From the NCBI RefSeq assembly GCF_026342355.1, contig NZ_JAPEMV010000001.1, positions 496,001 to 560,000 of the forward strand: a stretch of 64,000 nt of DNA. Direction: 5' to 3'. Both the position numbers and the translations under genes were made by a program. This stretch comes from Streptomyces sp. NBC_00249. GTDB lineage: Bacteria; Actinomycetota; Actinomycetes; Streptomycetales; Streptomycetaceae. Under the pieces are notes generated by a model that saw nothing but the letters and a program-made list of their open reading frames with translations, made no database searches and was not told the DNA's origin. Every line of letters begins with the position of its first letter. Within the stretch, counting starts at the first letter, position 1. Shown here one piece after another: positions 26,340-35,756 of the stretch.

Positions 26340-27170
26340 CTACGGGGCGATCGGCAGCTGCCGCTTGTGCTCGGTGAGCCGGTAGCGGCGGGCGATGATC
26401 TCGAAGGCGCGGCCGTCCACCGGCTTGCCCTCCAGGAAGTCGTCGATGTCGTCGTAGGTGACACCGAGCGCGTCCTCGTCGGCCTTGCCCGGGTCGAGGG
26501 TCTCCAGGTCGGCGGTCGGCACCTTCCACACCAGTTCGGCCGGGGCGCCCAGGGCGTCGGCGACGGCGCGCACCCGGCGCTTGGTCAGGCCGGTCAGCGG
26601 GACGAGGTCGGCGGCTCCGTCACCGAACTTGGTGAAGAAGCCGGACACCGCCTCGGCGGCGTGGTCGGTGCCGACGACCAGGCCGTCGTGCGCGCCGGCG
26701 ACCGCGTACTGGGCGATCATGCGCTGGCGGGCCTTGATGTTGCCCTGGACGAAGTCCTGGTGGTGCGCGTCGCGGAAGGCCACCCCGCCGGCGACGGAGG
26801 CCTCGAGCGCGGCGTCGCTGGCCGGCTTCACGTCGACGGTGAGGACCTGGTCGGCGTTGATGAAGGACAGGGCGAGCTGGGCGTCCTTCTCGTCGGCCTG
26901 GACCCCGTAGGGCAGGCGCATGGCGTAGAAGGTGGCCTCGTGCCCCGCCTCGCGGGCCCGCTCCACGGCGAGCTGGCACAGGCGGCCGGCGGTGGTGGAG
27001 TCGACGCCGCCGCTGATGCCGAGGACCAGGGAGCGCAGGCCGGTCGAGGTGAGGCGCTCGGTGAGGAAGGCCACCCGGCGCTCGATCTCGCGCTGCGCGT
27101 CGAAGGTCTCGCTCACCAGCAGCTCGCGGGCGATCTCCTGCTGCAGGGCGGTGGACGCCGACTCGGTCAC
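26340..27170 (-). CDS. nadE: NH3-dependent NAD+ synthetase
   Basis: The 276-residue enzyme amidates nicotinate adenine dinucleotide to NAD+, using ammonia and ATP. It has the ATP-pyrophosphatase P-loop LGISGGVDSTTAGRL, the VGTDHAAEAVSGFFTKFGDG block and the C-terminal PTADLETLDPGKADEDALG stretch. It lacks the glutaminase domain of the long NadE form, so it is the short, ammonia-using type. The GTG at 27170 is chosen for the GAGGAG five bases upstream and the family length. Flanked by hairpins, it is probably transcribed alone. Confidence 0.95.
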   Translation of the reverse strand: MTESASTALQQEIARELLVSETFDAQREIERRVAFLTERLTSTGLRSLVLGISGGVDSTTAGRLCQLAVERAREAGHEATFYAMRLPYGVQADEKDAQLALSFINADQVLTVDVKPASDAALEASVAGGVAFRDAHHQDFVQGNIKARQRMIAQYAVAGAHDGLVVGTDHAAEAVSGFFTKFGDGAADLVPLTGLTKRRVRAVADALGAPAELVWKVPTADLETLDPGKADEDALGVTYDDIDDFLEGKPVDGRAFEIIARRYRLTEHKRQLPIAP

Positions 27171-27266
27171 GGCTGCTCCTCGGGGTCGTGCGTGCGGTAC
27201 GCGGTTCGCTGTGGGGAAGACCCTAGTCGACACCGCCGGGCGGGGGTCCGCGCGGGCCCGCCCGAC

Positions 27267-27305
27267 CACCCCACCGGCGCCGTGCGGGCCGCCGCCGGTG
27301 GGGTG
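27267..27305. terminator. mscR intrinsic terminator
   Basis: A 13-bp stem (27267-27279 with 27293-27305) and 13-base loop lie 25 bases after the mscR stop on the minus strand. Confidence 0.75.
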
Positions 27306-27330
27306 GGTACCGGCTCAGGGGGTCAGGGGG

Positions 27331-28416
27331 TCAGAACTGGACCACCGAGCGGAGCACCTCGCCGCGCTCCATGCGGGCGAAGGCGTCCTCGACCTCGTCG
27401 AGCGCGACGGTCTCCGAGACGAACGCGTCGAGGTCGAGCCGCCCCTGGAGGTAGAGGTCGGTCAGGAGGGGGAAGTCGCGCTCGGGCAGGCAGTCCCCGT
27501 ACCAGGAGGACTTGAGCGCTCCGCCGCGTCCGAAGACGTCCAGCAGCGGGAGTTCGAGCTTCATCTCCGGGGTGGGGACGCCGACGAGCACCACGGTGCC
27601 GGCGAGGTCGCGGGCGTAGAAGGCCTGCCGGTAGGTCTCGGGGCGGCCGACGGCGTCGATGACCACGTCCGCGCCGTTCCCGCCGGTCAGCGACTGGATC
27701 GCCTCGACCACGTCCTGCTTGCTGCCGTTGACCGTGTGCGTGGCTCCGAGGCCGCGCGCCCACTCCAGCTTCCGGTCGTCCAGGTCCACGGCGATGATCT
27801 TCGACGCGCCCGCGAGCCGGGCTCCGGCGACGGCCGCGTTGCCCACTCCCCCGCAGCCGATGACGGCCACCGAGTCGCCCCGGCCGACGTTGCCGGTGTT
27901 CAGGGCGGCGCCGAGGCCCGCCATCACCCCGCAGCCCAGAAGTCCGGCGGCGGCGGGCGAGGCGGCCGGGTCCACCTTGGTGCACTGTCCGGCGGCGACG
28001 AGGGTCTTCTCGGCGAAGGCCCCGATGCCCAGCGCCGGGGAGAGCGGGGTGCCGTCCTCCAGGGTCATGGGCTGGGTGGCGTTGTGCGTGGCGAAGCAGT
28101 ACCAGGGGCGGCCGCGCTTGCAGGCCCGGCAGGTCCCGCACACCGCACGCCAGTTGAGGACCACGAAGTCCCCGGGGGCGACGGAGGTGACGTCCGGGCC
28201 GACGGACTCGACGATCCCGGCCGCCTCGTGGCCGAGGAGGAAGGGGAACTCGTCGTTGATGCCGCCCTCCCGGTAGTGCAGGTCGGTGTGACAGACCCCG
28301 CAGGCCTGGACCTTGACCAGGGCTTCGCCGGGCCCCGGGTCGGGCACGAGGATCGTGGTCGTCTCCACCGGTGCGCCCTTGCTCCGTGCGATGACGCCTC
28401 GTACGCGATGTGTCAC
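27331..28416 (-). CDS. mscR: S-(hydroxymethyl)mycothiol dehydrogenase / S-nitrosomycothiol reductase
   Basis: The 361-residue zinc alcohol dehydrogenase oxidises the formaldehyde-mycothiol adduct and reduces S-nitrosomycothiol. The catalytic zinc site is ACGVCHTD and GHEAAG with Cys in LLGCGVMAG; the structural zinc site is [15 protein letters not shown]; the NAD site is [11 protein letters not shown]. The sequence [13 protein letters not shown] and [14 protein letters not shown] are close to the actinobacterial mycothiol branch. The GTG at 28416 matches the family N-terminus ([13 protein letters not shown]). The metallo-beta-lactamase gene that often follows mscR is not here. Confidence 0.92.
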   Translation of the reverse strand: MTHRVRGVIARSKGAPVETTTILVPDPGPGEALVKVQACGVCHTDLHYREGGINDEFPFLLGHEAAGIVESVGPDVTSVAPGDFVVLNWRAVCGTCRACKRGRPWYCFATHNATQPMTLEDGTPLSPALGIGAFAEKTLVAAGQCTKVDPAASPAAAGLLGCGVMAGLGAALNTGNVGRGDSVAVIGCGGVGNAAVAGARLAGASKIIAVDLDDRKLEWARGLGATHTVNGSKQDVVEAIQSLTGGNGADVVIDAVGRPETYRQAFYARDLAGTVVLVGVPTPEMKLELPLLDVFGRGGALKSSWYGDCLPERDFPLLTDLYLQGRLDLDAFVSETVALDEVEDAFARMERGEVLRSVVQF

Positions 28417-28495
28417 TTCGTACCCCGTTCTGATTCGGTCGGTCGGTATCCGGATCATCGAACGTACACGGACGCCGACCGGTAAGGGAGTTGTG

Positions 28496-29491
28496 TCAGG
28501 TTCCCGCAGGCGGTGCGGCCGGACCGGACGGTACGACGGCCCGGAGCGAGGCGGCGAAGGCGGCCACGGCGGGGTGGGCGGCGGCCCCGCTGCGGAAGGC
28601 GATCTTCGTACGGCGTTCCATGCGCAGCCGGGTGAGGGAGACGGCCGGGTCCGCCGGCCCCGTGACCCCGAGCTGCGGTACGACGGCCACCCCCTGCCCG
28701 GCCGCGACCAGGGCGAGGACGGTGGCGAACTCGTCGACCTGGTGCCGGATCCGAGGGGCGAAACCGGCCGCCTGGCAGGCCCGTACGGTCATGGCGTGGC
28801 AGAGGGTGCCGGGGGTGGCGGTGATCCAGGGGGCGTCCTGGTGGGCCCGCAGTACCGCGTCCTGGGCCTGCGCCGCTGCCTCGGCTGCCCGCGCCGGGTC
28901 CTGGCCGGGTCCGGGGTGCGGCGCCGGTACGGAGTCCCGCGCGCGCACGCCGGCCGTGGCGGCGGGCTCCGCGAGGTACATCGCCTCCGTGTAGAGCGGC
29001 CGGGTCGCGAGCCCCGGCTCCGGCGGGGCGGGGACGAAGTCGTACTCGTGGACCAGGGCCACGTCCAGGTCCCCGGCGCGCAGCGCGTGCGCGACCGCCG
29101 CCGGGTCGGTCTCCCGGACCATCGGCTCCAGTCCCGGGTGCCGCCGGGCCAGATCGACCAGCGCCGCCGGGACGATGGCCCGGGTGGCGGTGGGGAAGGC
29201 CCCGATCCGCAGGGCCCCGGCCAGGCCGCTGCGGGCCTCGGCGAGGTCGGCGTCGGCCTGTTCCAGCCGCTCCAGGACGGCGTCGGCGTGCCGGACCAGG
29301 TTCTGCGCGGCCGGGGTGAGCCGGACCCGGCGGCCGGTGCGCTCCAGCAGCGGCAGCCCGGCCTCGCGTTCGAGGACGGAGAGCTGCTGGGAGACGGCGG
29401 AGGGGCTGAAGGCCAGGGCCTCGGCCACGGCGGCGATGGTGCCGCGGCGGGCGAGTTCCCGCAGGAGCCGCAGGCGGCGTACGTCGAGCAT
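28496..29491 (-). CDS. LysR-family transcriptional regulator
   Basis: The 331-residue protein has the LysR winged helix at the N-terminus ([25 protein letters not shown] ... [15 protein letters not shown]) and a periplasmic-binding-like effector domain. It diverges from the DapA-like gene with 71 bp between the starts, the classic LysR arrangement, so it probably controls that gene and its own. The effector is unknown. Confidence 0.88.
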   Translation of the reverse strand: MLDVRRLRLLRELARRGTIAAVAEALAFSPSAVSQQLSVLEREAGLPLLERTGRRVRLTPAAQNLVRHADAVLERLEQADADLAEARSGLAGALRIGAFPTATRAIVPAALVDLARRHPGLEPMVRETDPAAVAHALRAGDLDVALVHEYDFVPAPPEPGLATRPLYTEAMYLAEPAATAGVRARDSVPAPHPGPGQDPARAAEAAAQAQDAVLRAHQDAPWITATPGTLCHAMTVRACQAAGFAPRIRHQVDEFATVLALVAAGQGVAVVPQLGVTGPADPAVSLTRLRMERRTKIAFRSGAAAHPAVAAFAASLRAVVPSGPAAPPAGT

Positions 29492-29589
29492 CGGCTCAGC
29501 TTACGGTTTGGTGAAGAAACGCGAACTGGATTCGATGCTCGCGGCGGGCGAGGCTCGTTCCCATGCGACAGGACATCCGAGAAGAACCC

Positions 29590-30489
29590 ATGCGGCACGA
29601 CCTCGACCTCGACCTCGAAGGGATCCACGTACCGCTCGTCACCCCCTTCACCCGGACCGGGGAGGTCGCCGCCGAGGCGCTGGAGGCACTGGCCCACGAG
29701 GTGCTCGACGCGGGTGCGAGCGGGATCGTGGCGCTGGGCACCACCGCCGAGACGGCCACCCTGGAGGAGGCGGAGCGGGACCTGGTCACCGGGGTCTGTG
29801 CCCGGGTCTGCCGGGAGCGGGGGGCCCTGCTCACCGTGGGGGCCGGGGCGAGCGGGACCCGGGCGGCCGAGGCCTCCCTCGCCCGGCTGGCGCGGTGGCC
29901 CGAGGCGCGGGCGGCGCTGGTGACGGTACCCGCCTTCGTACGGCCCTCGGCGGCGGGCACGGCGGCCCATTTCGCGCGGCTGGCGGAGGTGAGCCCCGTA
30001 CCGCTGGTCGTGTATCACATCCCGTACCGGACGGGGCAGCCGCTGGACGCGGCCGCGCTGCGGGCGCTGGGGTCCCTCGCCGGGGTGGCCGCGGTGAAGT
30101 ACGCGGCCGGCGGGATCGACCAGGACACGGTGGCCCTGCTGGGCGACGCGCCGGAGGGGTTCCAGGTGCTGGCCGGGGACGACGCGTACGTGTCGCCGCT
30201 GCTGGCGCTCGGCGCGGCGGGCGGGATCCTGGCCTCCGCGCACCTGGCGACCGGGCGTTTCGTGGAGCTGGCGACGGCCTGGCGGGAGGGTGACGTGGCG
30301 CGCGCCCGGACGCTGGGGCACGCGCTGGCGCGGCTGTCGGCGGCGGTCTTCGCGGAGCCGAACCCGGTGGTGGTGAAGGGGGTGCTGCACGCCCTCGGGC
30401 GGATCCCGACGCCCGACGTACGGCTGCCGCTGCTGCCGGCCTCGGAGGCGGCGGTGGCTGCCGCACTCAAGGAGTTGGCCGAAATCTGA
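29590..30489 (+). CDS. DapA-family Schiff-base lyase/synthase
   Basis: About 299 residues in the TIM-barrel dihydrodipicolinate synthase family. It has GTTAETATLEEAER (phosphate/pyruvate loop), the Tyr of VVYHIPYRTG and the Schiff-base Lys of VAAVKYAAGG. Members condense or cleave pyruvate with an aldehyde. Lysine synthesis is not certain, because a lone gene under a LysR regulator more often serves catabolism. The ATG at 29590 is preferred for the GAGAAG before it; an ATG at 29563 is the alternative. Confidence 0.82.
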   Translation: MRHDLDLDLEGIHVPLVTPFTRTGEVAAEALEALAHEVLDAGASGIVALGTTAETATLEEAERDLVTGVCARVCRERGALLTVGAGASGTRAAEASLARLARWPEARAALVTVPAFVRPSAAGTAAHFARLAEVSPVPLVVYHIPYRTGQPLDAAALRALGSLAGVAAVKYAAGGIDQDTVALLGDAPEGFQVLAGDDAYVSPLLALGAAGGILASAHLATGRFVELATAWREGDVARARTLGHALARLSAAVFAEPNPVVVKGVLHALGRIPTPDVRLPLLPASEAAVAAALKELAEI

Positions 30490-30532
30490 CGGTTGCGGGG
30501 GGAGTTGAGCGCACCGTGTTTGACTGGAGGCC

Positions 30533-31141
30533 ATGAGGATCAAGGAACTCGGCAGGTGGACACGGCGGTTGGCGGAGCACGAGCGGCGCCGGGCGGTGAG
30601 CCTCGCCCTGTGGGCGGCCCGGCGCCGCCACGGCGTCGGGGACGGGGACACCGCCTTCGGGTACGCGCGCGCCCAGGCCCCGGCCTCGTACGGGCTGATC
30701 TTCGTGTGCGCGGTCGACACGGTCGCGGCGCCCTTCATGCTCGCCGCGTATCCGGTGGCGCACCTGGTGATGCTCGTCGTGGACCTCTACCTGCTGCTCG
30801 TGACGCTCGGGCTGCACGCGGCGGCGGTCACCCGGCCGCACGTGGTGGGGGCCGGCGGGGTGCGGGTGCGCCGGGGTGCGGGCTTCGACCTGCGGATACC
30901 GCTGGAGCTGATCGCCTCCGTGCGGCACGGGGCCCGCTTCCCCGACGCGAACACCCAGCAGGAAGGGGTCCTGGACCTGGCGGTCGCCTCCCAGACCTCG
31001 GTGACCCTGGAGCTGGTCCGGCCGGTCACCGCCGTCGACCTGTGGGGGCGGCGCCGGCAGGTGCGGACGGTCCACTGGCACGCCGACGCGGCACGGGAGG
31101 CCGCGGCGGCGGTCAGGGCGCTGCTGCCGGTCGGCACCTGA
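30533..31141 (+). CDS. Membrane protein of unknown function
   Basis: The 202-residue product has a basic N-terminus (RRLAEHERRRAVSLALWAARRR), a pair of membrane helices (about 50-105: VDTVAAPFMLAAYPVAHLVM and VVDLYLLLVTLGLHAAAV), and a C-terminal beta-rich domain that looks PH-like (GVRVRRGAGFDLRIPLELIASVRHG). GGAGG lies directly before the start. No family name can be given with confidence. Confidence 0.65.
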   Translation: MRIKELGRWTRRLAEHERRRAVSLALWAARRRHGVGDGDTAFGYARAQAPASYGLIFVCAVDTVAAPFMLAAYPVAHLVMLVVDLYLLLVTLGLHAAAVTRPHVVGAGGVRVRRGAGFDLRIPLELIASVRHGARFPDANTQQEGVLDLAVASQTSVTLELVRPVTAVDLWGRRRQVRTVHWHADAAREAAAAVRALLPVGT

Positions 31142-31267
31142 ATGGCGAACGCGCCGGAAAGAGCCCCTTGTGGGCGATTTGGGGCCATCGTGCGATGCGC
31201 CCGGATCGGCCGTATCGGCCCGCGAATTGCCCGTATTGGGCCGGGCGACCGGGAGGCCCTTTAAACC

Positions 31268-31281
31268 GTGATGTGGGTCAC
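31268..31281. promoter_or_regulatory. Perfect Crp-type binding site
   Basis: GTGA-N6-TCAC (GTGATGTGGGTCAC) fits both the general CRP palindrome and the Streptomyces Crp consensus GTG-N6-GNCAC. It lies 250 bases before the LysM-transglycosylase gene. Crp in Streptomyces governs germination and cell-wall hydrolase genes, so the target is plausible. Confidence 0.6.
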
Positions 31282-31530
31282 GCACGGCGGGTCAACATCA
31301 ATTTCCCCGAATAGGCCGGTTCCCTTTTCCCGGAAAGGAAATCGACCCTTGCCCGCAGAAGGCTTCATGGTCATTTACCGCACAGCCTGCGGGAAGTCGA
31401 TCTCCGGGCGGAATTCGCGTCTTGTTCCGGCCCCGCGCACTCGCCTACGGTCACCCTCATTCCCGGCGGCCGAATGCCGAATCCGGCCGCCGCCGGGGCT
31501 CTCCCGTACCCCCACGTGAGGAACAGCGCC
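31282..31530 (+). promoter_or_regulatory. Long structured leader of the LysM-transglycosylase gene
   Basis: This stretch has lower GC than the genes and several short inverted repeats, for example CCCGCAG (31353-31359) with CTGCGGG about 35 bases later, and TTCCC/GGGAA-like arms near 31321-31345. Long leaders on Streptomyces cell-wall hydrolase genes are often c-di-AMP (ydaO) riboswitches, but I could not find that riboswitch's conserved core here. No ORF is supported. Confidence 0.4.
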
Positions 31531-32211
31531 ATGCCCGCAACGGGTAAGCACCGCCGGCCGAAGCAGAACCCGATCGCCCGCCGCCTGGCCTTCGCCGGCA
31601 CCGGCGGAGCGGCCGTCCTGGCCCTGCCGCTGATCAGCGCCACCAGTGCCGGGGCGGTGGAGACCGCCAAGGCCCCCACCACCTATTCCGTGGTCGCGGG
31701 AGACACCCTCTCCAAGATCGCGGCGGAGCATTCCGTGAGCGGCGGCTGGCAGCAGCTGTACGCCGCGAACCGGACCGTCGTCGGCGACAACCCGTCGGTG
31801 ATCCGCCCGGGTACCACCCTCCGGCTCGGCGCCGCCGCGAAGACGGCCGGCGCGGTGCAGGCCGCGGCCGAGCCGGCCGCCGCCTCGTACCCGAACAATC
31901 TCGACGGCTGGATCCGCGAGTCCCTGGACGTGATGGCCCGCCACGGAATTCCCGGGTCCTACAACGGGATTCACCGCAATGTGATGCGCGAGTCCTCCGG
32001 CAATCCCCTGGCGATCAACAACTGGGACTCCAACGCGGCCGCCGGAATCCCCTCCAAGGGACTCCTCCAGGTCATCGACCCGACCTTCCGCACCTATCAC
32101 GTCCCCGGTACGCCGATGGACTCCTACGACCCGGTCGCCAACATCACCGCGGCCTGCAACTACGCCGCCGCGCGCTACGGCTCGATCGACAACGTCAACG
32201 GGGCCTACTGA
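31531..32211 (+). CDS. Secreted LysM plus transglycosylase-like cell-wall hydrolase
   Basis: The 226-residue precursor has a signal peptide (RRLAFAGTGGAAVLALPLISATSAGA), a LysM domain at about 50-105 (TYSVVAGDTLSKIAAEHSV ... IRPGTTLRL), a short Ala-rich linker and an SLT-type lysozyme fold with catalytic Glu154 (NVMRESSGNP) and SKGLLQVIDPTFRTY. It should bind and cleave peptidoglycan glycan strands outside the cell, during germination or growth. GAGGA precedes the ATG. Its stop overlaps the stop of the convergent DinB-like gene by seven bases. Confidence 0.88.
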   Translation: MPATGKHRRPKQNPIARRLAFAGTGGAAVLALPLISATSAGAVETAKAPTTYSVVAGDTLSKIAAEHSVSGGWQQLYAANRTVVGDNPSVIRPGTTLRLGAAAKTAGAVQAAAEPAAASYPNNLDGWIRESLDVMARHGIPGSYNGIHRNVMRESSGNPLAINNWDSNAAAGIPSKGLLQVIDPTFRTYHVPGTPMDSYDPVANITAACNYAAARYGSIDNVNGAY

Positions 32212-32837
32212 GGCAGTCGCCGGCCCTGCCGCTCGCGGTACAGATCGCGCAGCAGGGCGATCTCGGCCCCGTGGTGCAGCAGTTCCTGGTTGACCCACCA
32301 CACGATGTCGAGGAACGGCTCCTCCGCGTCGCTGCCGTGGGGGTAGGTGCAGTACCCGACGGTGTCCAACGCGGCGTCGTCGACGCCGAGCAGAGCCTTC
32401 CGCCAGGCCTCGGCGCCCGCCTCGAACGCCGCCACCGCGCCCCGGGCGTCCCCCTGCACGGGGTGGACGTCCCGGGTCAGGGTGCGGGTTCCGGCGGTGT
32501 GGTCGGCCCGCAGGGTCAGCATCTCGCCGAGGTGGCTCAGGCGCCACGCGAGCGTGGTGAACGGCGGCGGCCAGGGGTGCGGGTACGCCGCCGCGTCGCG
32601 CCCCCAGTCACCGGCGCCGGCCAGGAAGGTCGCCCGGGACCCCGGCCCGTCCGTACGCCGGCGCACCGACCAGCAGCCGGGCACCGGCTCCCAGAGGTAC
32701 TCCTCGTCGCTCATCGGGCCGACCACGGTGTCCGTCCCGTCACCGCTGTCCATGACGGGCCCGGCCATCCGGCCCGCGAGGCGCTCCCGCGCGAAGTCGA
32801 ACTGTTCCAGCAGCGGTATCAGTCGGGGTGGGGTCAC
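32205..32837 (-). CDS. DinB-superfamily protein
   Basis: The 210-residue four-helix-bundle protein has the DinB pattern: LLEQFDFARERLAGRM, SDEEYLWEPVPGCWSVRR, RLSHLGEML and the late VNQELLHHGAEIALLRDLY, whose His residues could form the metal site. Relatives are thiol-dependent S-transferases using mycothiol or bacillithiol. The GTG at 32837 has GGAG seven bases upstream. The gene ends inside the last codons of the LysM gene on the other strand. Confidence 0.78.
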   Translation of the reverse strand: MTPPRLIPLLEQFDFARERLAGRMAGPVMDSGDGTDTVVGPMSDEEYLWEPVPGCWSVRRRTDGPGSRATFLAGAGDWGRDAAAYPHPWPPPFTTLAWRLSHLGEMLTLRADHTAGTRTLTRDVHPVQGDARGAVAAFEAGAEAWRKALLGVDDAALDTVGYCTYPHGSDAEEPFLDIVWWVNQELLHHGAEIALLRDLYRERQGRRLPQ

Positions 32838-32983
32838 GAGACGCTCCTGTGCGTACGGCCGGAACACGGCGGCGGGACGATCTTGCGACCCGCCACCTTG
32901 CCACAGCCGGCGCCCCCACCGCGTCCCGGTTTTCGGGGGAGTCGAAGGTGCCCGGGAGCCGGCGGTGCCGGTCCGCCCCGCCC

Positions 32984-33934
32984 TCAGGCCCGGGCCCCCG
33001 GGCCTGCGGGCGGCCGGAGCCCGGCGCGTGAGCGGGCGCGGCGGGCGCGGGCCAGGGTGCGCAGCGGGGCCGCGAAGCCGTAGCCGATGTCGCGGCGCAG
33101 GGCAGCGGAGCCGGCCCGTTCCACGGCGGTGAGCTGGTGCGCCATCAGCTCGGTCATCGTCGCGACCACGGGGCGCAGGCCAGGGGCGGCGAGGTCGAGG
33201 ATGCCGTCGGTGGCGGCCAGGGCGGTACGGGCGCGCAGGCACTCGGCGGCGAGGAGGCCGCGTACGGCCGGGGTGTCGCGGGCCCGTTCCAGATCGGCCC
33301 GGGTCACGCCGTGCTCGTCGAGGCGGGCGCGCGGGATGCAGAGCCTGCCTTCCGCGAGGTCCCCGGAGAGGTCGGCGAGGAAGTCGACGCGCTGGGCGGC
33401 GTCCACGAATGCGCGCCACCCGGCGGCCTGTTCGGCGTCGGGGCCGCCCTCGTACTGGAGGCCGGTGAAGACCAGCACCCCGGGCCAGGCGTAGGCGTCG
33501 AGGTACGCCTGGAAGTCCTCCTCGGCCGCGAAACCGTCGAAGCCGGCCTCGGCGGTGGCGGCGCCCTGGAGGAAGCGGGTGATCCAGTGGCCGGGGAGGC
33601 CCCGGGTACGCGCGGCATGGGCGTACGCGCGCAGCAGCGGGTCGGGACCCTCCCCCGGACCGGAGGCGAGGGCCGCCTCGACGCGCCCGGTGAGGGCGGC
33701 GAGTGCGGCCGCCCGCCGCTGCGCGCTGCCGGTCTCGGCGACGTCGTCGACCAGGTTCATGAACGCCAGTCCGGCCGCGAGCCAGGGCACCAGCGGCGGC
33801 GCGGCCAGCAGGCGCAGCGCGAGGTAGGGGGCCGGTTCACGGCGCAGCACGCGGCGGGCGGCGTGGGTGTAGTCGTCCCTGAGGCCGGGGTCGGATATCC
33901 CGGCCCCGGTGAGGGTGTTGCGCCAGCTGGGCAT
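32984..33934 (-). CDS. Squalene/phytoene-synthase-like protein with atypical Asp motifs
   Basis: The 316-residue all-helical protein aligns with head-to-head prenyl synthases (RRVLRREPAPYLALRLLAAP, FVDAAQRVDFLADLSGDLAEGRLCIP). The first Asp-rich motif reads DDVAE instead of DxxxD, and the second reads DLSGD. Both keep acidic residues, but the changes may alter or abolish prenyl-diphosphate binding. No other isoprenoid gene is nearby, so hopanoid or carotenoid synthesis is not supported by context. Confidence 0.75.
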   Translation of the reverse strand: MPSWRNTLTGAGISDPGLRDDYTHAARRVLRREPAPYLALRLLAAPPLVPWLAAGLAFMNLVDDVAETGSAQRRAAALAALTGRVEAALASGPGEGPDPLLRAYAHAARTRGLPGHWITRFLQGAATAEAGFDGFAAEEDFQAYLDAYAWPGVLVFTGLQYEGGPDAEQAAGWRAFVDAAQRVDFLADLSGDLAEGRLCIPRARLDEHGVTRADLERARDTPAVRGLLAAECLRARTALAATDGILDLAAPGLRPVVATMTELMAHQLTAVERAGSAALRRDIGYGFAAPLRTLARARRARSRAGLRPPAGPGARA

Positions 33935-34029
33935 GGTGGCCGTGCTCCCTTGAACCGTGTCGGACCGTACGTGTTGCAGGGCTACACGATCTCAGGAGGC
34001 ACGGCCCCCGCCTCGGCCGGTCCCGGTCG

Positions 34030-35658
34030 TCAGCAGCGGCGGCGGTCGGCCGTGACCGTGCCCTGGGCGGTGGTCGCCGTGCGGTCGTAGCAGCCGTCGC
34101 CGGTCCCGTACTCCTGGTGGCGGACGGTCGTCGTGCCGACGGCGTGCCGCTGGTCGCGCGGGACGTTCGCCGTGTAGGTGGCGTCGCCCGTGTACCGGTC
34201 CTCGGAGCGGACGCGGTCGACCTGGCGGCCGCCGCGCAGGGTGACCGTGTCGGCGCGGTCCCCGAGGGTCAGGGCGGTGCGCAGCCGGTCGCCGGCGCCG
34301 AGGGTGGTCTCGCCGTCCATGGTGTAGGCGCGTGCCGTACGGGTGGTGGTGGAGCCGCGCGTGACGCTCTCCTCGTCGCTCCAGGCGGCGGTGAGCGCGT
34401 CCCGTGCCTCGCCGTCGGTCCAGCGGTGCGCGGAGGTGTTGGTCACGGCCCGGGTGACGGTGGTGGTGACCCGGCCGTGCGAGGTGTCGAGGTACCCGGC
34501 GGTGGTGAGGCGGTGGCCGCCCTCGGTGTCGAGGCGGTGCTCGGTGCCGGGGGTCCAGCGGGAGCTGCCGGTCGGGGCGCTCTCCTCGTGGCGGGTGAGG
34601 GCTCCGGTGACGACCTGGCGGCCTCGGTCCTGCCAGAGCAGCAGGTTGACGGGGGTGCTCCAGCCGCTCTGGCCGGCCGGGACCCCGGCGACGGACACCT
34701 CGATCCGGTGCGGGCGGCCGTCGTTGAGGAGGGCCGCCCAGGGGGTGAGGTCGTAGCGGATCGGCTGGACGTCGAAGGCGCGCGGGCCCGGGGTGACGTA
34801 CCAGAGGAAGGGGTTGGACCAGCCGCCCGTCCAGACGGTGGGGAAGGGCGCGGCGACGCCCGCGAGCCGCCCGTCGACCGAGACCCGGACCTCGCGGTAG
34901 GGGCCCCCTTCGGCCTTGCAGGAGTAGGGGGCCGCTTCGGGGACGGTCATGTACCAGTACTCCTCGCATCCGCCGCCCGAGCCGGTGGCGTACACCTCGG
35001 CGAGGAGCCGCTCGGTGTTGCTCGGGGTGGTCACGGCGGGGGTGGTGAGCGGGAGGACCAGGTCGGGGGTGTCGGCGGGGCCGGTGCGGCCTTCGGCGGC
35101 GTAGAAGGTGAGCGTGACCTTGACGTCGATGACCCCGGTGTAGGTGTCGTCGACGACGTTGCCGATGAGCATCTCGACGGGCTGCGGGCGGGCGAGGGTG
35201 TCGCGGTAGCGGGTGACGTCCTTCTCCACGGACCAGGCGATGCCGTCGGGCGAGGGCTGCGGGGTGGAGGTGCGCAGGATCTCCACCCCGCCGAGGGTGA
35301 GGTTGCCGAGGCGGTCGTACTGGCGGCCCTTGACCGTGCCGTCGAGGCGCAGGACGACCTTGGCCCAGGCGGAGCGGCCGCAGCCGGCGGGCGGGGCGTA
35401 CGTCCCGCGGTACGGGGTGAAGTCCCGGAACCGGGCCTCGGCCAGGGTCACCTGGCAGGACCGGGTCGCGGGCCGGGTGACGGGCGGGGCGACGGTGAGG
35501 GGGTCGTGCCAGTCGGTGCCGAATTCGGCGGGCGGGGCGGGGTCGGCGGCCTGGGCGCCCGAGGCACCGGAAGCGGCGAGCGCCGGGGTCGCGGCGGTCA
35601 GCGTCGCGGCGGCGAGGGTGAGCGCGCCGAGCAGGCCCGTGATCCTGTGTCGTCTCAT
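34030..35658 (-). CDS. Secreted peptide-N4-(N-acetylglucosaminyl)asparagine amidase A-like protein
   Basis: The 542-residue precursor has a Sec signal peptide (ITGLLGALTLAAATLTAATPALA) and a PNGase-A-type two-part beta domain: CQVTLAEARFRDFTPYRGTYAPP, GCGRSAWAKVVLRLDGTVKGRQYDR and LGGVEILRTSTPQPSPDGI. Family enzymes remove N-glycans from glycoproteins or glycopeptides. Ten or so cysteines, including a CEEYWY and a terminal GCYDRT...RRRC, suggest disulfides. A secreted GH20 hexosaminidase is encoded 10 kb away. Activity is inferred from family likeness only. Confidence 0.8.
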   Translation of the reverse strand: MRRHRITGLLGALTLAAATLTAATPALAASGASGAQAADPAPPAEFGTDWHDPLTVAPPVTRPATRSCQVTLAEARFRDFTPYRGTYAPPAGCGRSAWAKVVLRLDGTVKGRQYDRLGNLTLGGVEILRTSTPQPSPDGIAWSVEKDVTRYRDTLARPQPVEMLIGNVVDDTYTGVIDVKVTLTFYAAEGRTGPADTPDLVLPLTTPAVTTPSNTERLLAEVYATGSGGGCEEYWYMTVPEAAPYSCKAEGGPYREVRVSVDGRLAGVAAPFPTVWTGGWSNPFLWYVTPGPRAFDVQPIRYDLTPWAALLNDGRPHRIEVSVAGVPAGQSGWSTPVNLLLWQDRGRQVVTGALTRHEESAPTGSSRWTPGTEHRLDTEGGHRLTTAGYLDTSHGRVTTTVTRAVTNTSAHRWTDGEARDALTAAWSDEESVTRGSTTTRTARAYTMDGETTLGAGDRLRTALTLGDRADTVTLRGGRQVDRVRSEDRYTGDATYTANVPRDQRHAVGTTTVRHQEYGTGDGCYDRTATTAQGTVTADRRRC

Positions 35659-35756
35659 GGGCCCGCAGTGAAACCCCTCCGGGCCGCCCGCCGCCAGGGC
35701 CCGTGGTCCGCGGGTGGCGTGAACCCGCCGCCGCGCCGGCGGGGACGGGGCTCCGG

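Noticed and set aside
27640..28416. Tandem GGGGGTCAG repeats near the mscR stop as a regulatory repeat
   Set aside because: Only two to three units at 27313-27335, overlapping the stop codon and C-terminal codons; no sign of function.
31282..31530. c-di-AMP (ydaO) riboswitch before the LysM-transglycosylase gene
   Set aside because: Gene type fits, but the conserved core could not be recognised in the leader, so it was not called.
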